A stretch of 64,000 nt of DNA, taken from contig NZ_JOPL01000050.1 of assembly GCF_002153745.1 (NCBI RefSeq), forward strand, positions 1 to 64,000, written 5' to 3'. The notes below the pieces were generated by a model. That model was not told the DNA's origin and made no database searches. It was given only the letters and a program-made list of their open reading frames with translations. Shown in pieces: positions 53,773 to 62,477 of this stretch. How positions within the stretch are numbered: the stretch's first letter is position 1; each line of letters opens with the position of its first letter. The position numbers were made by a program, and so were the translations under genes. Origin of the DNA: Acetobacter sp. DsW_063 (GTDB lineage Bacteria; Pseudomonadota; Alphaproteobacteria; Acetobacterales; Acetobacteraceae).

Positions 53773-55008
53773 TCAGCTTCTGTAGGAGCCGTTGATATCG
53801 ATGTAGCCATGCGTCAGATCGCACGTCCAGACTGTCGCTACGCCGTCGCCTAGCCCCAGATCGACGTCGATTTCGATGTCCTGCCCTTTCATGTGCGCCA
53901 CGACGGGGGTTTCGTCGTATCCGGCGACGACAGCGCCTTCGCGTGCGATGGTCACGCCGCCCATTGCAACGGAGAGGCGGTTTCGATCGGCGGGTTCGCC
54001 GCATTTGCCGACAGCCATGACCACGCGGCCCCAGTTGGCGTCCTCGCCTGCGATCGCTGTCTTGACCAGCGGTGAATTGGCGATCGCCATGGCGACGACG
54101 CGCGCCGAAGCGTCGGAGACCGCGCCCTTCACGGCGACGCGGATCTGCTTGGTGGCGCCTTCACCGTCGCGGACGACCATCAGGGCGAGATCGAGGAGCA
54201 CGGCGTCGAGCGCTTCGCGGAAGGCGGAAAGCGCCGGATCGGAGGCGCTCGTCACCGGCGCATTACCCGCCTTACCGGTTCCGAACAGCAGCACCATGTC
54301 CGAGGTGGACGTGTCGGAGTCGACCGTGATGGCGTTGAAGCTGCGCCCGACGCCTTCCGAAAGCAGTGTCTGAAGGACGGCAGAGGGCAGCGCCGCGTCT
54401 GTCGCGATGAAGGACAGCATCGTCGCCATGTCCGGAGCGATCATGCCGCTGCCTTTGGCGATGCCCTGTATCGTCACTGCGGCGCCGCCGATCTCAACCC
54501 GTCGAACGGACGCTTTGGGGAAGGTGTCGGTTGTCATGATCCCGCGTGCGGCGGCCTCCCACCCGTCTTCCGACAGGGCGGCGCGCAGGTCGGGAAGCGC
54601 GTTGGTGATTCGGTCGGCAGGGAGAACTTCGCCAATGACGCCGGTCGAGGCGAGGAAGACTTCATGAGCGCTGCAGTTGGCCAGACCGGCTTCCGCCTCC
54701 GCCGTCAGGCGGCAGGTCTCGATCCCGGCTCGGCCGGTGAAAACGTTGGCGTTGCCCGCGTTCACCACCAGCGCGCGCGCCACGCCGTTACGCAGCGACT
54801 CGCGCGACCAGTCGACCGGCGCGCCGGGGCATTTTGATTTGGTGAAGACGCCCGCGACGGAGGCGCCCTCGTCGAATTCCGCCAGAACGAGGTCGGTTCG
54901 GCCCTTGTAGCGAATTCCCGCCGCGATGGCGCCAAGCCGGACACCGCGAACAACGCCGAGAGGCGGCAGGGGCGAGGCGAGGGGAGAAATCGGCAAAGGT
55001 TTGGCCAT
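53773..55008 (-). CDS. argJ: Glutamate N-acetyltransferase / amino-acid acetyltransferase
   Basis: A 411-residue bifunctional ArgJ that transfers acetyl from N-acetylornithine to glutamate in the cyclic arginine pathway. The autocatalytic cleavage site is AT in GMIAPDMATMLSF, with the nucleophile threonine at about residue 196, and the family blocks VNAGNANVFTG, STGVIGEVLP, AITVDSDTSTSD and GEDANWGRV are present. The ATG at 55008 fits the family; the longer frame from 55086 has no homology. Proteins of this type cleave into two chains that form the heterotetramer. Positioned between the parvulin and RDD genes. Confidence 0.96.
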   Translation of the reverse strand: MAKPLPISPLASPLPPLGVVRGVRLGAIAAGIRYKGRTDLVLAEFDEGASVAGVFTKSKCPGAPVDWSRESLRNGVARALVVNAGNANVFTGRAGIETCRLTAEAEAGLANCSAHEVFLASTGVIGEVLPADRITNALPDLRAALSEDGWEAAARGIMTTDTFPKASVRRVEIGGAAVTIQGIAKGSGMIAPDMATMLSFIATDAALPSAVLQTLLSEGVGRSFNAITVDSDTSTSDMVLLFGTGKAGNAPVTSASDPALSAFREALDAVLLDLALMVVRDGEGATKQIRVAVKGAVSDASARVVAMAIANSPLVKTAIAGEDANWGRVVMAVGKCGEPADRNRLSVAMGGVTIAREGAVVAGYDETPVVAHMKGQDIEIDVDLGLGDGVATVWTCDLTHGYIDINGSYRS

Positions 55009-55104
55009 CGAAAGGGACCTCAAGGCAGAATGGAAACAGCGTGCATCCGTGGGGAGATGCATCGCAGGGTGAAACGGTGTGGGCAAATCGGACCGGAACG
55101 CAAG

Positions 55105-55128
55105 AAGGGCGCCGTAAACGGCGCCCTT
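55105..55128 (-). terminator. GC-rich hairpin between parvulin and argJ genes
   Basis: AAGGGCGCCGT (55105-55115) pairs with ACGGCGCCCTT (55118-55128) around a very short centre. It lies between the parvulin gene and argJ; on the minus strand it is followed by TCTTGC, a weak T run. Confidence 0.45.
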
Positions 55129-55177
55129 TGCAACATATGAAGCGCCGTATTCTCGCGGTGCCCATACTCGATCAGAA

Positions 55178-55209
55178 ACTTTCGGCGGCGTGAAGACGTC
55201 GCCGAAAGT
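55178..55209 (-). terminator. Terminator after the parvulin gene
   Basis: 14-bp stem (55178-55191 with 55196-55209, one G-T pair) around a GAAG loop, starting 11 bases after the parvulin stop and followed on the minus strand by TTTCTG. Ends the parvulin transcript before argJ. Confidence 0.6.
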
Positions 55210-55219
55210 CGATCGGAGC

Positions 55220-56170
55220 TTACTTTTTGGGTGTCGCCGGAGCCGCGGCGGGCGCTGTCGCCGGCGCGTCGGGGACGACCTTTCCGTCCGGTCCGTAATG
55301 GACGATTTTCACCTGCGCGGCGGCCTTGCTGACGGCAGCGCGGACGTCTTCCTGGATCAGCTGCTGACGGATCTTGTCCTTGACCTCGTCAAGCTTCGGC
55401 GTGGGGACGGTGCGGGTCTCAAGCACCTGAATCACATGGTAGCCGTACTGGCTTTTCACCGGGGTCTGGCTGTAGGTGCCAGGCTTCATGGAGAACGCGG
55501 CGTCGGAGAACGCCGGGATCATGTCGCCCTTCTTGAACCAGCCGAGATCGCCGCCATTGTTCTTGGCGCTGCCAGTGTCGGTGGACAGCTTGGTCGCCAG
55601 CGTGCCGAAATCGGCGCCGCCCTTGAGCTGCTTGATGACGTCAAGCGCTTCGGGTTCCGTTTTCAGCAGGATGTGACGGGCGTGAACTTCCTGCTCAGGC
55701 GCCTTTTTCGCGTAGTCCTGATCGTATTTCGCCTGGATGGCCGCGTCGGTCAGAAGCGGCGTCACCTGCTTGGACAGCCATGCGTTCTGGAGTGCGTTCG
55801 TCGCCGCCGTCTCCATCGCCGTCTTCACTTCAGGATCGTTCTGCAGGTTTTCCTTATGGGCGATAATCTGGATCGCCTTCTGGTCGACCAGCTGGTTCAC
55901 CAGCATTGGCAGCACCATATTCTGCGGAAGCTGGCGGAGCTGCGCCGGCATGGTGGCGGCGGCCTGACGCAGGTCGCCCAGCGTGATTTTCTCGCCGTTC
56001 ACGGTGGCGACGACCATGTTGGGATCGGATGGAGCAGCGGCTGGAGCGGCGGCGGTCGCCGCAGCGGGAGGGGCAGTCGCCGGGGCGGGAGCTGCGATGG
56101 CGTGACCCAGAAGGGAAGGAGCAAGCAGGGCCGCCGTCGCGAGGAGGGAGGCCGGGCTGGTGAACCGCAT
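55220..56170 (-). CDS. Periplasmic parvulin-type peptidyl-prolyl isomerase
   Basis: A 316-residue secreted foldase: Sec signal (SPASLLATAALLAPSLL, cleaved near IAAPAPA), an N-terminal SurA/PrsA-like region with a Pro/Ala-rich linker, and a parvulin domain at about 165-270 with VHARHILLKTEPEALDVI, DFGTLATKLSTDTGSAKNNGGDLGWF and YGYHVIQVLE. Catalyses prolyl isomerisation and helps fold envelope proteins. It is divergent from secA, so the two secretion-related genes share an intergenic region. Confidence 0.93.
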   Translation of the reverse strand: MRFTSPASLLATAALLAPSLLGHAIAAPAPATAPPAAATAAAPAAAPSDPNMVVATVNGEKITLGDLRQAAATMPAQLRQLPQNMVLPMLVNQLVDQKAIQIIAHKENLQNDPEVKTAMETAATNALQNAWLSKQVTPLLTDAAIQAKYDQDYAKKAPEQEVHARHILLKTEPEALDVIKQLKGGADFGTLATKLSTDTGSAKNNGGDLGWFKKGDMIPAFSDAAFSMKPGTYSQTPVKSQYGYHVIQVLETRTVPTPKLDEVKDKIRQQLIQEDVRAAVSKAAAQVKIVHYGPDGKVVPDAPATAPAAAPATPKK

Positions 56171-56498
56171 AAGAACAAACCCTGAATATTCGAGTGGCGG
56201 GCATCATGACCGACCGTGGATGTGGTCGCAAGAGCGGCCCCGCGGATATCGCGGGCTGTATTTGACTATTCATATGGCCGCGCAGTCGTCCCGCGCGGGC
56301 GGCGTTTCTGTGTGCGGCCATCGGTTGACCCGTGACGGCGCGGGTCTTATCTGATTGCGCGCGTGTGGTTGGCTGTGCGCCGCCAGCATTCTTGAGTTCG
56401 TCTTCCACGGCCCGTCGACGGGACGCTTGAGCGTCTTCGGCAGGAGCGCGGAGAAAATCGGGCGCGGTCAGTCCGCACGCCGTTCCGGAAAGGTTTAC
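56171..56498. other. Divergent promoter region of parvulin and secA
   Basis: About 330 bases separating two divergently transcribed genes. It holds a short GC inverted repeat (CCCGCG 56239-56244, GATAT, CGCGGG 56250-56255). Reads across it in every frame without a recognisable gene; the promoters of both genes should lie here. Confidence 0.4.
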
Positions 56499-59228
56499 AT
56501 GCTCGCCTCGCTCGCTCGCGCCCTGTTCGGCACCGCCAACGATCGCTCGCTGAAGGCCTATCAGCGTCGCGTGCCGGAGATCAATGCGCTCGAATCGCAG
56601 ATCAGGCCGCTCGATGACGCCGCCCTCGCCAACAAGACGGTGGAGTTCCGGGAGCGTCTCGCCAAAGGTGAAACGCTGGACGCGCTGATGCCAGAAGCCT
56701 TTGCGGTCGCCCGCGAAGCTTCGCGTCGCGTGCTCGGCATGCGGCATTTCGACGTACAGCTTGTCGGCGGCATGGTGCTTCATTCGGGCAAGATCGCGGA
56801 AATGCGGACGGGCGAAGGCAAGACCCTTGTCGCGACTCTGGCGGTCTACCTCAGCGCTCTGGCAGGCAAGGGCGTGCATGTCGTCACCGTCAACGACTAC
56901 CTCGCGCGGCGTGACGCCGAGGAAATGGGGCAGTTGTACGGCTTTCTTGGTCTGACGACCGGCGTCATCGTGCCGAACCTGCCTGACGACGCGCGTCGCG
57001 CCGCATATGCTGCGGACATCACCTACGGCACGAACAACGAGTTCGGGTTCGACTACCTGCGCGACAACATGAAGTTCCGGCTGGAGGACATGGTCCAGCG
57101 GCCGTTCTTCCACGCCATCGTGGACGAGGTGGATTCGATCCTGATCGACGAGGCCCGTACGCCTCTTATTATTTCCGGCCCGGCTGAAGACAGCTCCGAC
57201 CTCTACCGCAGCGTTGACGCCGTGGTCGCAGCGCTGGTCAGTGACGCGGCGACGTATGACAAGGACGAGAAATTCCGCACGGTCATCCTGACCGAGGAAG
57301 GTTCGGACCGTGTCGAGACCATGCTGCGGGAAGCAGAGGTGCTTGCCGAGGGTGGCCTGTACGACGTGCATAACATCGCGGTCGTTCATCACGTCCAGCA
57401 ATCCCTGCGCGCGCATACGCTGTTCGCGCGCGATGTCGATTACATCGTGCGCGGCGGCAAGGTCATCATCATCGACGAATATACCGGCCGTATGATGGAT
57501 GGCCGCCGCTATTCCGACGGCCTGCATCAGGCGCTTGAGGCGAAGGAGCATGTCGAGGTTCAGCAGGAGAACCAGACGCTCGCCTCCATCACGTTCCAGA
57601 ACTATTTCCGCCTTTATCCCAAGCTGTCCGGTATGACCGGCACGGCGATGACGGAAGCGGACGAATTCGCGGAAATCTACAAGCTTGACGTCGTCGAGAT
57701 TCCGACGAACCTGCCGGTCGCCCGCAAGGACGAAGACGATGAGATCTATCTGAACGAGGCGGACAAGTTCGCTGCGGTGGTTCGTCTTATTCAGGAAATC
57801 CACAAGGGTGGTCAGCCCATTCTCGTCGGCACGACCTCCGTCGAGAAGAGCGAGGCCCTGTCCGGGGAACTGAAGCGCGCGGGCGTTCCGCACAACGTGC
57901 TCAACGCCCGGTTCCACGAGATGGAGGCGACCATCGTCGCCCAGGCGGGCGCGCCCGGCGCGATCACCATCGCCACCAACATGGCCGGCCGTGGCACCGA
58001 CATCAAACTCGGTGGCAACGTCGAAATGCGCATCCAACAGGAGCTGGCGCATATCGAGGACCCTGCGGAGCGCGACGCCGCGATTGCGGCGCTGCGTGAA
58101 GAGGTGGCGAGCAATCAGAAGATCGTGCGCGAGGCGGGCGGACTCTATGTCATAGGCACGGAGCGTCACGAAAGCCGTCGCATCGACAACCAGTTGCGTG
58201 GCCGCGCCGGACGTCAGGGCGATCCGGGCAATTCCCGCTTCTTCGTCTCTCTGCAGGACGATCTGATGCGCATCTTCGGGTCCGAAAGGATGACCGGGAT
58301 GTTGCAGAAGATGGGCATGCAGGAGGGCGAGGCCATCGTCCATCCGTGGTTGAACAAGGCCCTTGAGCGCGCGCAGAAGAAGGTCGAGGCGCGCAACTTC
58401 GACATGCGCAAGAACACGCTCAAATACGACGACGTCATGAACGACCAGCGCAAGGAAGTGTATGCGCAACGTCGCGAATACATGCTGGAAAGCGACGTCG
58501 CCACGACAGTCAGCGAGATGCGCGAAGAACTGATCCACGCGTTGACGGAACGGCGGATTCCCGAAAAATCCTTTGCTGAGCAGTGGCAGAGCACGGAGCT
58601 TCAGGACGACGTCCAGCGTATCCTCAACCTCGACCTGCCGATTGTCGACTGGTCGCGTGAGGACGGCATGGACCGCGAACAGGTCGCCGTAAGGATCACT
58701 GACGAGGCCGCGAAGGCGCAGGCCGTTCGTACGGTTAACTTTGGCCCCGACATCATGCGCTTCATCGAGAAGCAGATTCTGCTGACGACGTTCGATGGCG
58801 TTTGGAAAGAACATCTGCATGCGCTCGACCAGCTTCGTCAGGGCATCGGGCTTCGCGCCTATGGTCAGAAAGACCCGCTGAACGAGTACAAGCACGAAGC
58901 GTTCCAGCTTTTCACTTTCATGCTCGACGAAATGCGGGAACGGGTCGTGTCGCTTATCGCGCGTGTCGAGGTGGCGCCGCCCCTCGACTTCGAGCCGCCC
59001 GCTAATATCGCTGAGTTTCACCCCGATCCGGGCGTGCCGGGTCTGGCGTCCGAACCGGTCGCGGTGTCGGTCGGTAACGCGGCTCCGACGCTCGTGACGA
59101 TGGAGCCGCCGGGATCCGGCGCGATTCTGCCGGATGATCCTTCGAGTTGGGGAGAGACGCCGCGCAACGGCCTCTGCCCTTGCGGTTCAGGGAAAAAGTA
59201 CAAGCATTGTCATGGCCGCCACGTGTGA
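56499..59228 (+). CDS. secA: Protein translocase ATPase SecA
   Basis: A 909-residue motor that drives post-translational export through SecYEG. Seen in order: Walker [11 protein letters not shown] near residue 105, [16 protein letters not shown], the [20 protein letters not shown] Walker B region, [25 protein letters not shown], and the C-terminal zinc-binding [14 protein letters not shown] that binds SecB and lipids. ATG 56499 has GGAAAGG upstream; the longer frame from 56355 is unsupported. The divergent parvulin and nearby argJ cluster is typical of Rhodospirillales. Confidence 0.98.
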   Translation: MLASLARALFGTANDRSLKAYQRRVPEINALESQIRPLDDAALANKTVEFRERLAKGETLDALMPEAFAVAREASRRVLGMRHFDVQLVGGMVLHSGKIAEMRTGEGKTLVATLAVYLSALAGKGVHVVTVNDYLARRDAEEMGQLYGFLGLTTGVIVPNLPDDARRAAYAADITYGTNNEFGFDYLRDNMKFRLEDMVQRPFFHAIVDEVDSILIDEARTPLIISGPAEDSSDLYRSVDAVVAALVSDAATYDKDEKFRTVILTEEGSDRVETMLREAEVLAEGGLYDVHNIAVVHHVQQSLRAHTLFARDVDYIVRGGKVIIIDEYTGRMMDGRRYSDGLHQALEAKEHVEVQQENQTLASITFQNYFRLYPKLSGMTGTAMTEADEFAEIYKLDVVEIPTNLPVARKDEDDEIYLNEADKFAAVVRLIQEIHKGGQPILVGTTSVEKSEALSGELKRAGVPHNVLNARFHEMEATIVAQAGAPGAITIATNMAGRGTDIKLGGNVEMRIQQELAHIEDPAERDAAIAALREEVASNQKIVREAGGLYVIGTERHESRRIDNQLRGRAGRQGDPGNSRFFVSLQDDLMRIFGSERMTGMLQKMGMQEGEAIVHPWLNKALERAQKKVEARNFDMRKNTLKYDDVMNDQRKEVYAQRREYMLESDVATTVSEMREELIHALTERRIPEKSFAEQWQSTELQDDVQRILNLDLPIVDWSREDGMDREQVAVRITDEAAKAQAVRTVNFGPDIMRFIEKQILLTTFDGVWKEHLHALDQLRQGIGLRAYGQKDPLNEYKHEAFQLFTFMLDEMRERVVSLIARVEVAPPLDFEPPANIAEFHPDPGVPGLASEPVAVSVGNAAPTLVTMEPPGSGAILPDDPSSWGETPRNGLCPCGSGKKYKHCHGRHV

Positions 59229-59418
59229 CCTGACTGCTGCTAGCCCCGCTCAGGGCTAACTGACTCAGGGTTGGCTGCGCCTCTTTTCAGGCGGGCGAAC
59301 TGCGCTGAACGTGTGGCGCGGTAACGTCATGATATATTGATCGGGGATCCTGACGGCTCCCTGTGGCACTGACGAGCGGACGACGGTCTCCGCTCAAGAC
59401 GAGGACTGTGAGGGCGGC

Positions 59419-60168
59419 ATGGCTGGCCATTCCCAATTTAAAAATATCATGCACCGCAAGGGCGCGCAGGACGCCCGACGCGCCAGACAATTCGCCAAGG
59501 TTATTCGCGAAATCACGGTGGCTGCGCGTTCAGGACTGCCTGACCCGGCTTCCAATCCGCGTCTACGCGCCGCCATTTCCGCAGCGCGCGAAGTGAACAT
59601 GCCCAAGGACACCGTGGAGCGGGCGATCAAGAAAGCCACTGGCGCTGGCGGCGGGGATGATTACGTGGAGGTCCGCTACGAAGGGTACGGCCCGGCTGGC
59701 GTGGCTGTGATCGTCGAGGCTCTGACCGATAACCGCAACCGCACGGCGTCCGACGTGCGCGCGGCATTCTCGAAATATGGCGGCTCTCTGGGCGAGACGA
59801 ATTCTGTGTCGTTCATGTTTGCGCGTCTCGGCGTCGTCACCTATCCGGCGAAAGTTGCTGGCGAGGACGATATGCTTGAGGCTGCGATCGAAGCCGGCGC
59901 AGACGATGTGGTCTCCACGGCGGAGACGCATGAGGTGACCTGCGAGATCGAGGCGTTCTTCGCCGTGCGCGACGCTCTGGAGGCTCGTTTTGGCGAACCG
60001 GAGAGCGCCAAGCTCGACTGGCGTCCAGAGAATTCTGTTCCTCTCGACGAGGAAAAAGCTCGTTCAGTGCTCAAGTTGCTCGACGTGCTCGAAGAGAACG
60101 ATGACGTGCAGAACGTTTACGCGAACTTCGATCTGCCCGAGGATGTTGCAGCGGCGCTTTCCGCCTGA
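59419..60168 (+). CDS. yebC: YebC/PmpR-family transcriptional regulator
   Basis: A 249-residue YebC/TACO1-type protein with the [22 protein letters not shown] opening (quoted in pieces), the [12 protein letters not shown] helix and a [14 protein letters not shown] segment. YebC proteins are described as DNA-binding regulators and more recently as ribosome-associated factors helping translation of proline-rich stretches. AGGACTGTGAGGGCGGC precedes the ATG. In other bacteria yebC is followed by ruvC; here the downstream side holds a divergent-facing short-chain dehydrogenase gene instead. Confidence 0.93.
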   Translation: MAGHSQFKNIMHRKGAQDARRARQFAKVIREITVAARSGLPDPASNPRLRAAISAAREVNMPKDTVERAIKKATGAGGGDDYVEVRYEGYGPAGVAVIVEALTDNRNRTASDVRAAFSKYGGSLGETNSVSFMFARLGVVTYPAKVAGEDDMLEAAIEAGADDVVSTAETHEVTCEIEAFFAVRDALEARFGEPESAKLDWRPENSVPLDEEKARSVLKLLDVLEENDDVQNVYANFDLPEDVAAALSA

Positions 60169-60182
60169 ATAAAAGCGTCCGT

Positions 60183-60212
60183 CCCTGATGCCGTATAAGT
60201 CTGGCGTCGGGG
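60183..60212 (+). terminator. Weak hairpin after yebC
   Basis: CCCTGATGCC (60183-60192) pairs with GGCGTCGGGG (60203-60212) including two G-T pairs, around a 10-base loop, starting 15 bases after the yebC stop. No T run follows. Confidence 0.35.
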
Positions 60213-60286
60213 GCGAATTTGCCTAATAAAGAAACAATTACACAAGAGACGTTGATCGTCGCGGTATCGCCTTGCCGGGCGGAAAT

Positions 60287-61129
60287 TTATACCGGTACGC
60301 CGGGTGAGATATCGTAGGCTTTCTGAACCAGTTGGTTTCGCTTTCCTACGCCGTCTTCGATTTTTCGATCCCAGACGGCGTCCATCATCTGGCGCTGTTC
60401 GTCGACAATTTTCTTCGGCTCAACGTTTCGATATGTGCGGATCTTCCCGGTCAACACTCCGATTGTCGTTTCAATGACGGGTTCCTGATCATATTGCTCG
60501 TGCGGAAAAGCAATGTTTTCGTAATCAAACAACCTCTTTGACGGATCGTCCCTCCAGCTTTTCCAAGTTTCGAACATTCGGTCGTTGAAACCCGTCAGAA
60601 ACGGACCGGGGTTGATCGTGGCGACTTCGATGCCGAACTCCTGCATTTCCTGCCGCAGCGCCTCTGCGATTGCTTCGACCGCGTGTTTTGACGAAGAATA
60701 TGCGCCGGCAAACGGATCTGTGGTCAAGCCGGCGACAGATGACATGAAGACGACCAGACCGCGACCTCGCTTCACCATATCGCGTACTACGATCTGCGTA
60801 AGCAGCGTTGGACCGATAACGTTGACTTCATATTGGTGGCGAAGATTTTCTTCGGGGATATCGACCACTGAGCCGCCTTCCGATATTCCCGCATTGTTCA
60901 GGAGAACTTCAACGTTCCATGAGGCGGCCTTGCGTCGTTCGCTCTCGCTCGTCACATCAAGGGTTTCGATACGCAGATCGAGGCCACGACGCTTTGCTTC
61001 CTGTTCCAGAGCATAGACTTGGGCAGGAACCTGCACGGCGGCGATAACTTCGTGGCCAAGCGCCGCCAGACGCAGGGCGCTTTCAGCGCCGAAGCCGGTC
61101 GCAGCTCCGGTAATCAGAATTACTGGCAT
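60287..61129 (-). CDS. Short-chain dehydrogenase/reductase
   Basis: A 280-residue NAD(P)-dependent oxidoreductase of the classical SDR family: cofactor motif TGAATGFG (TGxxxGxG), the NNAG block in LLNNAGISEG, catalytic serine in MSSVAGL and YSSSK (Tyr-x3-Lys) in GAYSSSKHAVEAI, with the PG loop NPGPFLTGF. The substrate cannot be told. ATG 61129 has AAGGA eight bases upstream; a start at 61165 would add 12 residues. It is transcribed away from the ppx gene and is downstream of the cupin gene (288-base gap). Confidence 0.93.
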   Translation of the reverse strand: MPVILITGAATGFGAESALRLAALGHEVIAAVQVPAQVYALEQEAKRRGLDLRIETLDVTSESERRKAASWNVEVLLNNAGISEGGSVVDIPEENLRHQYEVNVIGPTLLTQIVVRDMVKRGRGLVVFMSSVAGLTTDPFAGAYSSSKHAVEAIAEALRQEMQEFGIEVATINPGPFLTGFNDRMFETWKSWRDDPSKRLFDYENIAFPHEQYDQEPVIETTIGVLTGKIRTYRNVEPKKIVDEQRQMMDAVWDRKIEDGVGKRNQLVQKAYDISPGVPV

Positions 61130-61363
61130 GATTATGATCCTTGGTTGGGTGACCCTGTTCGGCAAGCGAGGCGAAAGTTTTGATGTTCAGTCCACGATTG
61201 TGGGACATTCGTGTTGACCGAATTTAGGCCCTGCGGTGTCTGCCGCACGCGCTGAAACGACGCGTGGAGCTTTCGTGGCTCATTCGTAAGGAGCCGGGCA
61301 GAAGGGGTGAAGTTCGCCTTTAACCCCTTCGTCATGCCGATTGATAGAGAGAACGATGTTGTC

Positions 61364-61398
61364 GATGAAATATTATTGTATTTTTGGAATATTTCATC
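61364..61398. promoter_or_regulatory. Inverted repeat between cupin and SDR genes
   Basis: GATGAAATATT (61364-61374), 13 bases, AATATTTCATC (61388-61398): a perfect 11-bp inverted repeat. It lies about 19 bases after the cupin stop and about 235 bases before the SDR start. Arm length and spacing suit an operator for a dimeric regulator; no T run supports termination. Confidence 0.4.
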
Positions 61399-61416
61399 TT
61401 CGAAGGTGATGCTGCG

Positions 61417-61875
61417 TCAATATTCAGTCTGTTCGCCTTTCAACGGAACAGATGTTTTTTGCCCTTTAGTGCCTGAGTAAACGAGAATCAGCACCGTCTC
61501 CTGATCGCCCGAGACGCCGCGGTGTGCGTCCTCGACGCTTTCAGTGAATGCCTCACCAGTGTGAAAGGTCTTTTCCTTGCCGCTGGCCTTGTCTTGAATG
61601 GTCAACTGTCCCTGTAGGACGTAGCCGGCGTTGGGGACCGGGTGGACATGCCACGGGAGGGCTGAATTCGGCGGTATCGTCAGCTTGAGAACAGTCAATT
61701 CCGGCGCAGTGGTCGGATAATGCTCGTAAGGTTTTCCATTCCACGATGTGCTGCTCTGGACAAGGATGTCAGCGTGACCGGAAGCTGTTTGCGGCGTGGC
61801 GGCGGAAGCTGGAAGCGTTGCGGCGGACGCCGCGATGGCGATAGTGCCACATGCGATTTTTCTTGCGACAGACAT
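61417..61875 (-). CDS. Secreted cupin-domain protein
   Basis: A 152-residue protein with a Sec signal peptide (ARKIACGTIAIAASAATL, cleaved near ASA) and a single cupin barrel: PWHVHPVPNAGYVLQG gives the HxH metal-site motif (the glutamate position of the first cupin motif is not obvious), then TFHTGEAFTESVEDAHRG for the second motif. Small periplasmic cupins of this kind occur widely and their substrates are mostly unknown. Same strand as the SDR gene and possibly cotranscribed. Confidence 0.85.
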   Translation of the reverse strand: MSVARKIACGTIAIAASAATLPASAATPQTASGHADILVQSSTSWNGKPYEHYPTTAPELTVLKLTIPPNSALPWHVHPVPNAGYVLQGQLTIQDKASGKEKTFHTGEAFTESVEDAHRGVSGDQETVLILVYSGTKGQKTSVPLKGEQTEY

Positions 61876-61978
61876 GGGTTGCTCCCCGAGAGGTTCTTAG
61901 CCGCTTGGCATCCTCGGATGCGTCTTTCAGTCGGAGCTTTGGCTCTCCTGCGGCAGGCGCAATGAGGAAGGGCGGGGT

Positions 61979-62113
61979 ATGACGCCAGTGACGGCGGATT
62001 CCATGCTCGATTTGCCGGGCGGCTTGGGTACTAACGGCTGTGGTCGCGAAGGGTTTGGCGGCTTCATGCAGGGTTGGAAAGAAAATTTCTTGAGTCGGTC
62101 CCACTCGCGCTGA
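61979..62113 (+). CDS. Candidate 44-residue protein
   Basis: A short frame from ATG 61979 to TGA 62113, preceded by GAGGAAGGGCGGGG. It encodes a soluble, glycine-containing chain (LPGGLGTNGCGREGFGGF, then QGWKENFLSR). No homologue is known to me. Its possible reality rests on the ribosome-binding site and on a T-tract hairpin 65 bases downstream (62178-62223) in the same direction, with no other plus-strand gene before it. It overlaps the promoter side of the opposite-strand cupin gene. Confidence 0.32.
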   Translation: MTPVTADSMLDLPGGLGTNGCGREGFGGFMQGWKENFLSRSHSR

Positions 62114-62177
62114 GGACATTGTTGCTGCAGGGCTGTTGGGAGACCAGATTCCGGATCGTCGCGGTTAGCGCGTCGAC

Positions 62178-62223
62178 ACGCAAATCGACTGCCAGTTTCT
62201 GGTTTTCCTGCGTGACTTTTTTA
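62178..62223 (+). terminator. Rho-independent-like terminator without an obvious gene upstream
   Basis: Outer stem CACGCA (62178-62183) with TGCGTG (62210-62215), inner CCAG/CTGG hairpin, then AC and TTTTTT (62218-62223). The plus-strand direction points to a short upstream transcript (61979-62113 ORF or a small RNA) rather than a known gene. Confidence 0.45.
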
Positions 62224-62477
62224 GAGAGACAGTGATGAAGCGCGGACGATCATACGTTTCGTTCGTACCTCGGCGGCGGAGCGGCTTGAAGGATTAATAA
62301 AGATGCAGGGACGGGCGCGCGGCGGATTGTTCCGGGGCGGAGCAAGCATCAGTTATTCACGGCTTTCGCATCCTCGCCGGGATCGGCTATACGGCGGAGA
62401 CCCTGACCGGAGCGACGGGGTCAGACCGCGCGACGCTCCCTGTTCGTGTGGACGGTTTCCTTCCCAGAGGACCATGA

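Larger units (their letters stand above)
61876..62477. other. Gap before ppx, with a short ORF and a T-tract hairpin
   Basis: About 600 bases between the cupin gene (minus) and the ppx gene (plus). It contains the cupin promoter side, a 44-residue plus-strand ORF at 61979-62113 and a hairpin followed by T6 at 62178-62223, both listed separately. Longer ORFs here overlap the ppx start or lack start signals and were not accepted. Confidence 0.4.

Noticed and set aside
55854-59021. 1055-codon open frame antisense to secA
   Set aside because: It is the shadow of the secA coding sequence in a GC-rich genome and shows no family features.
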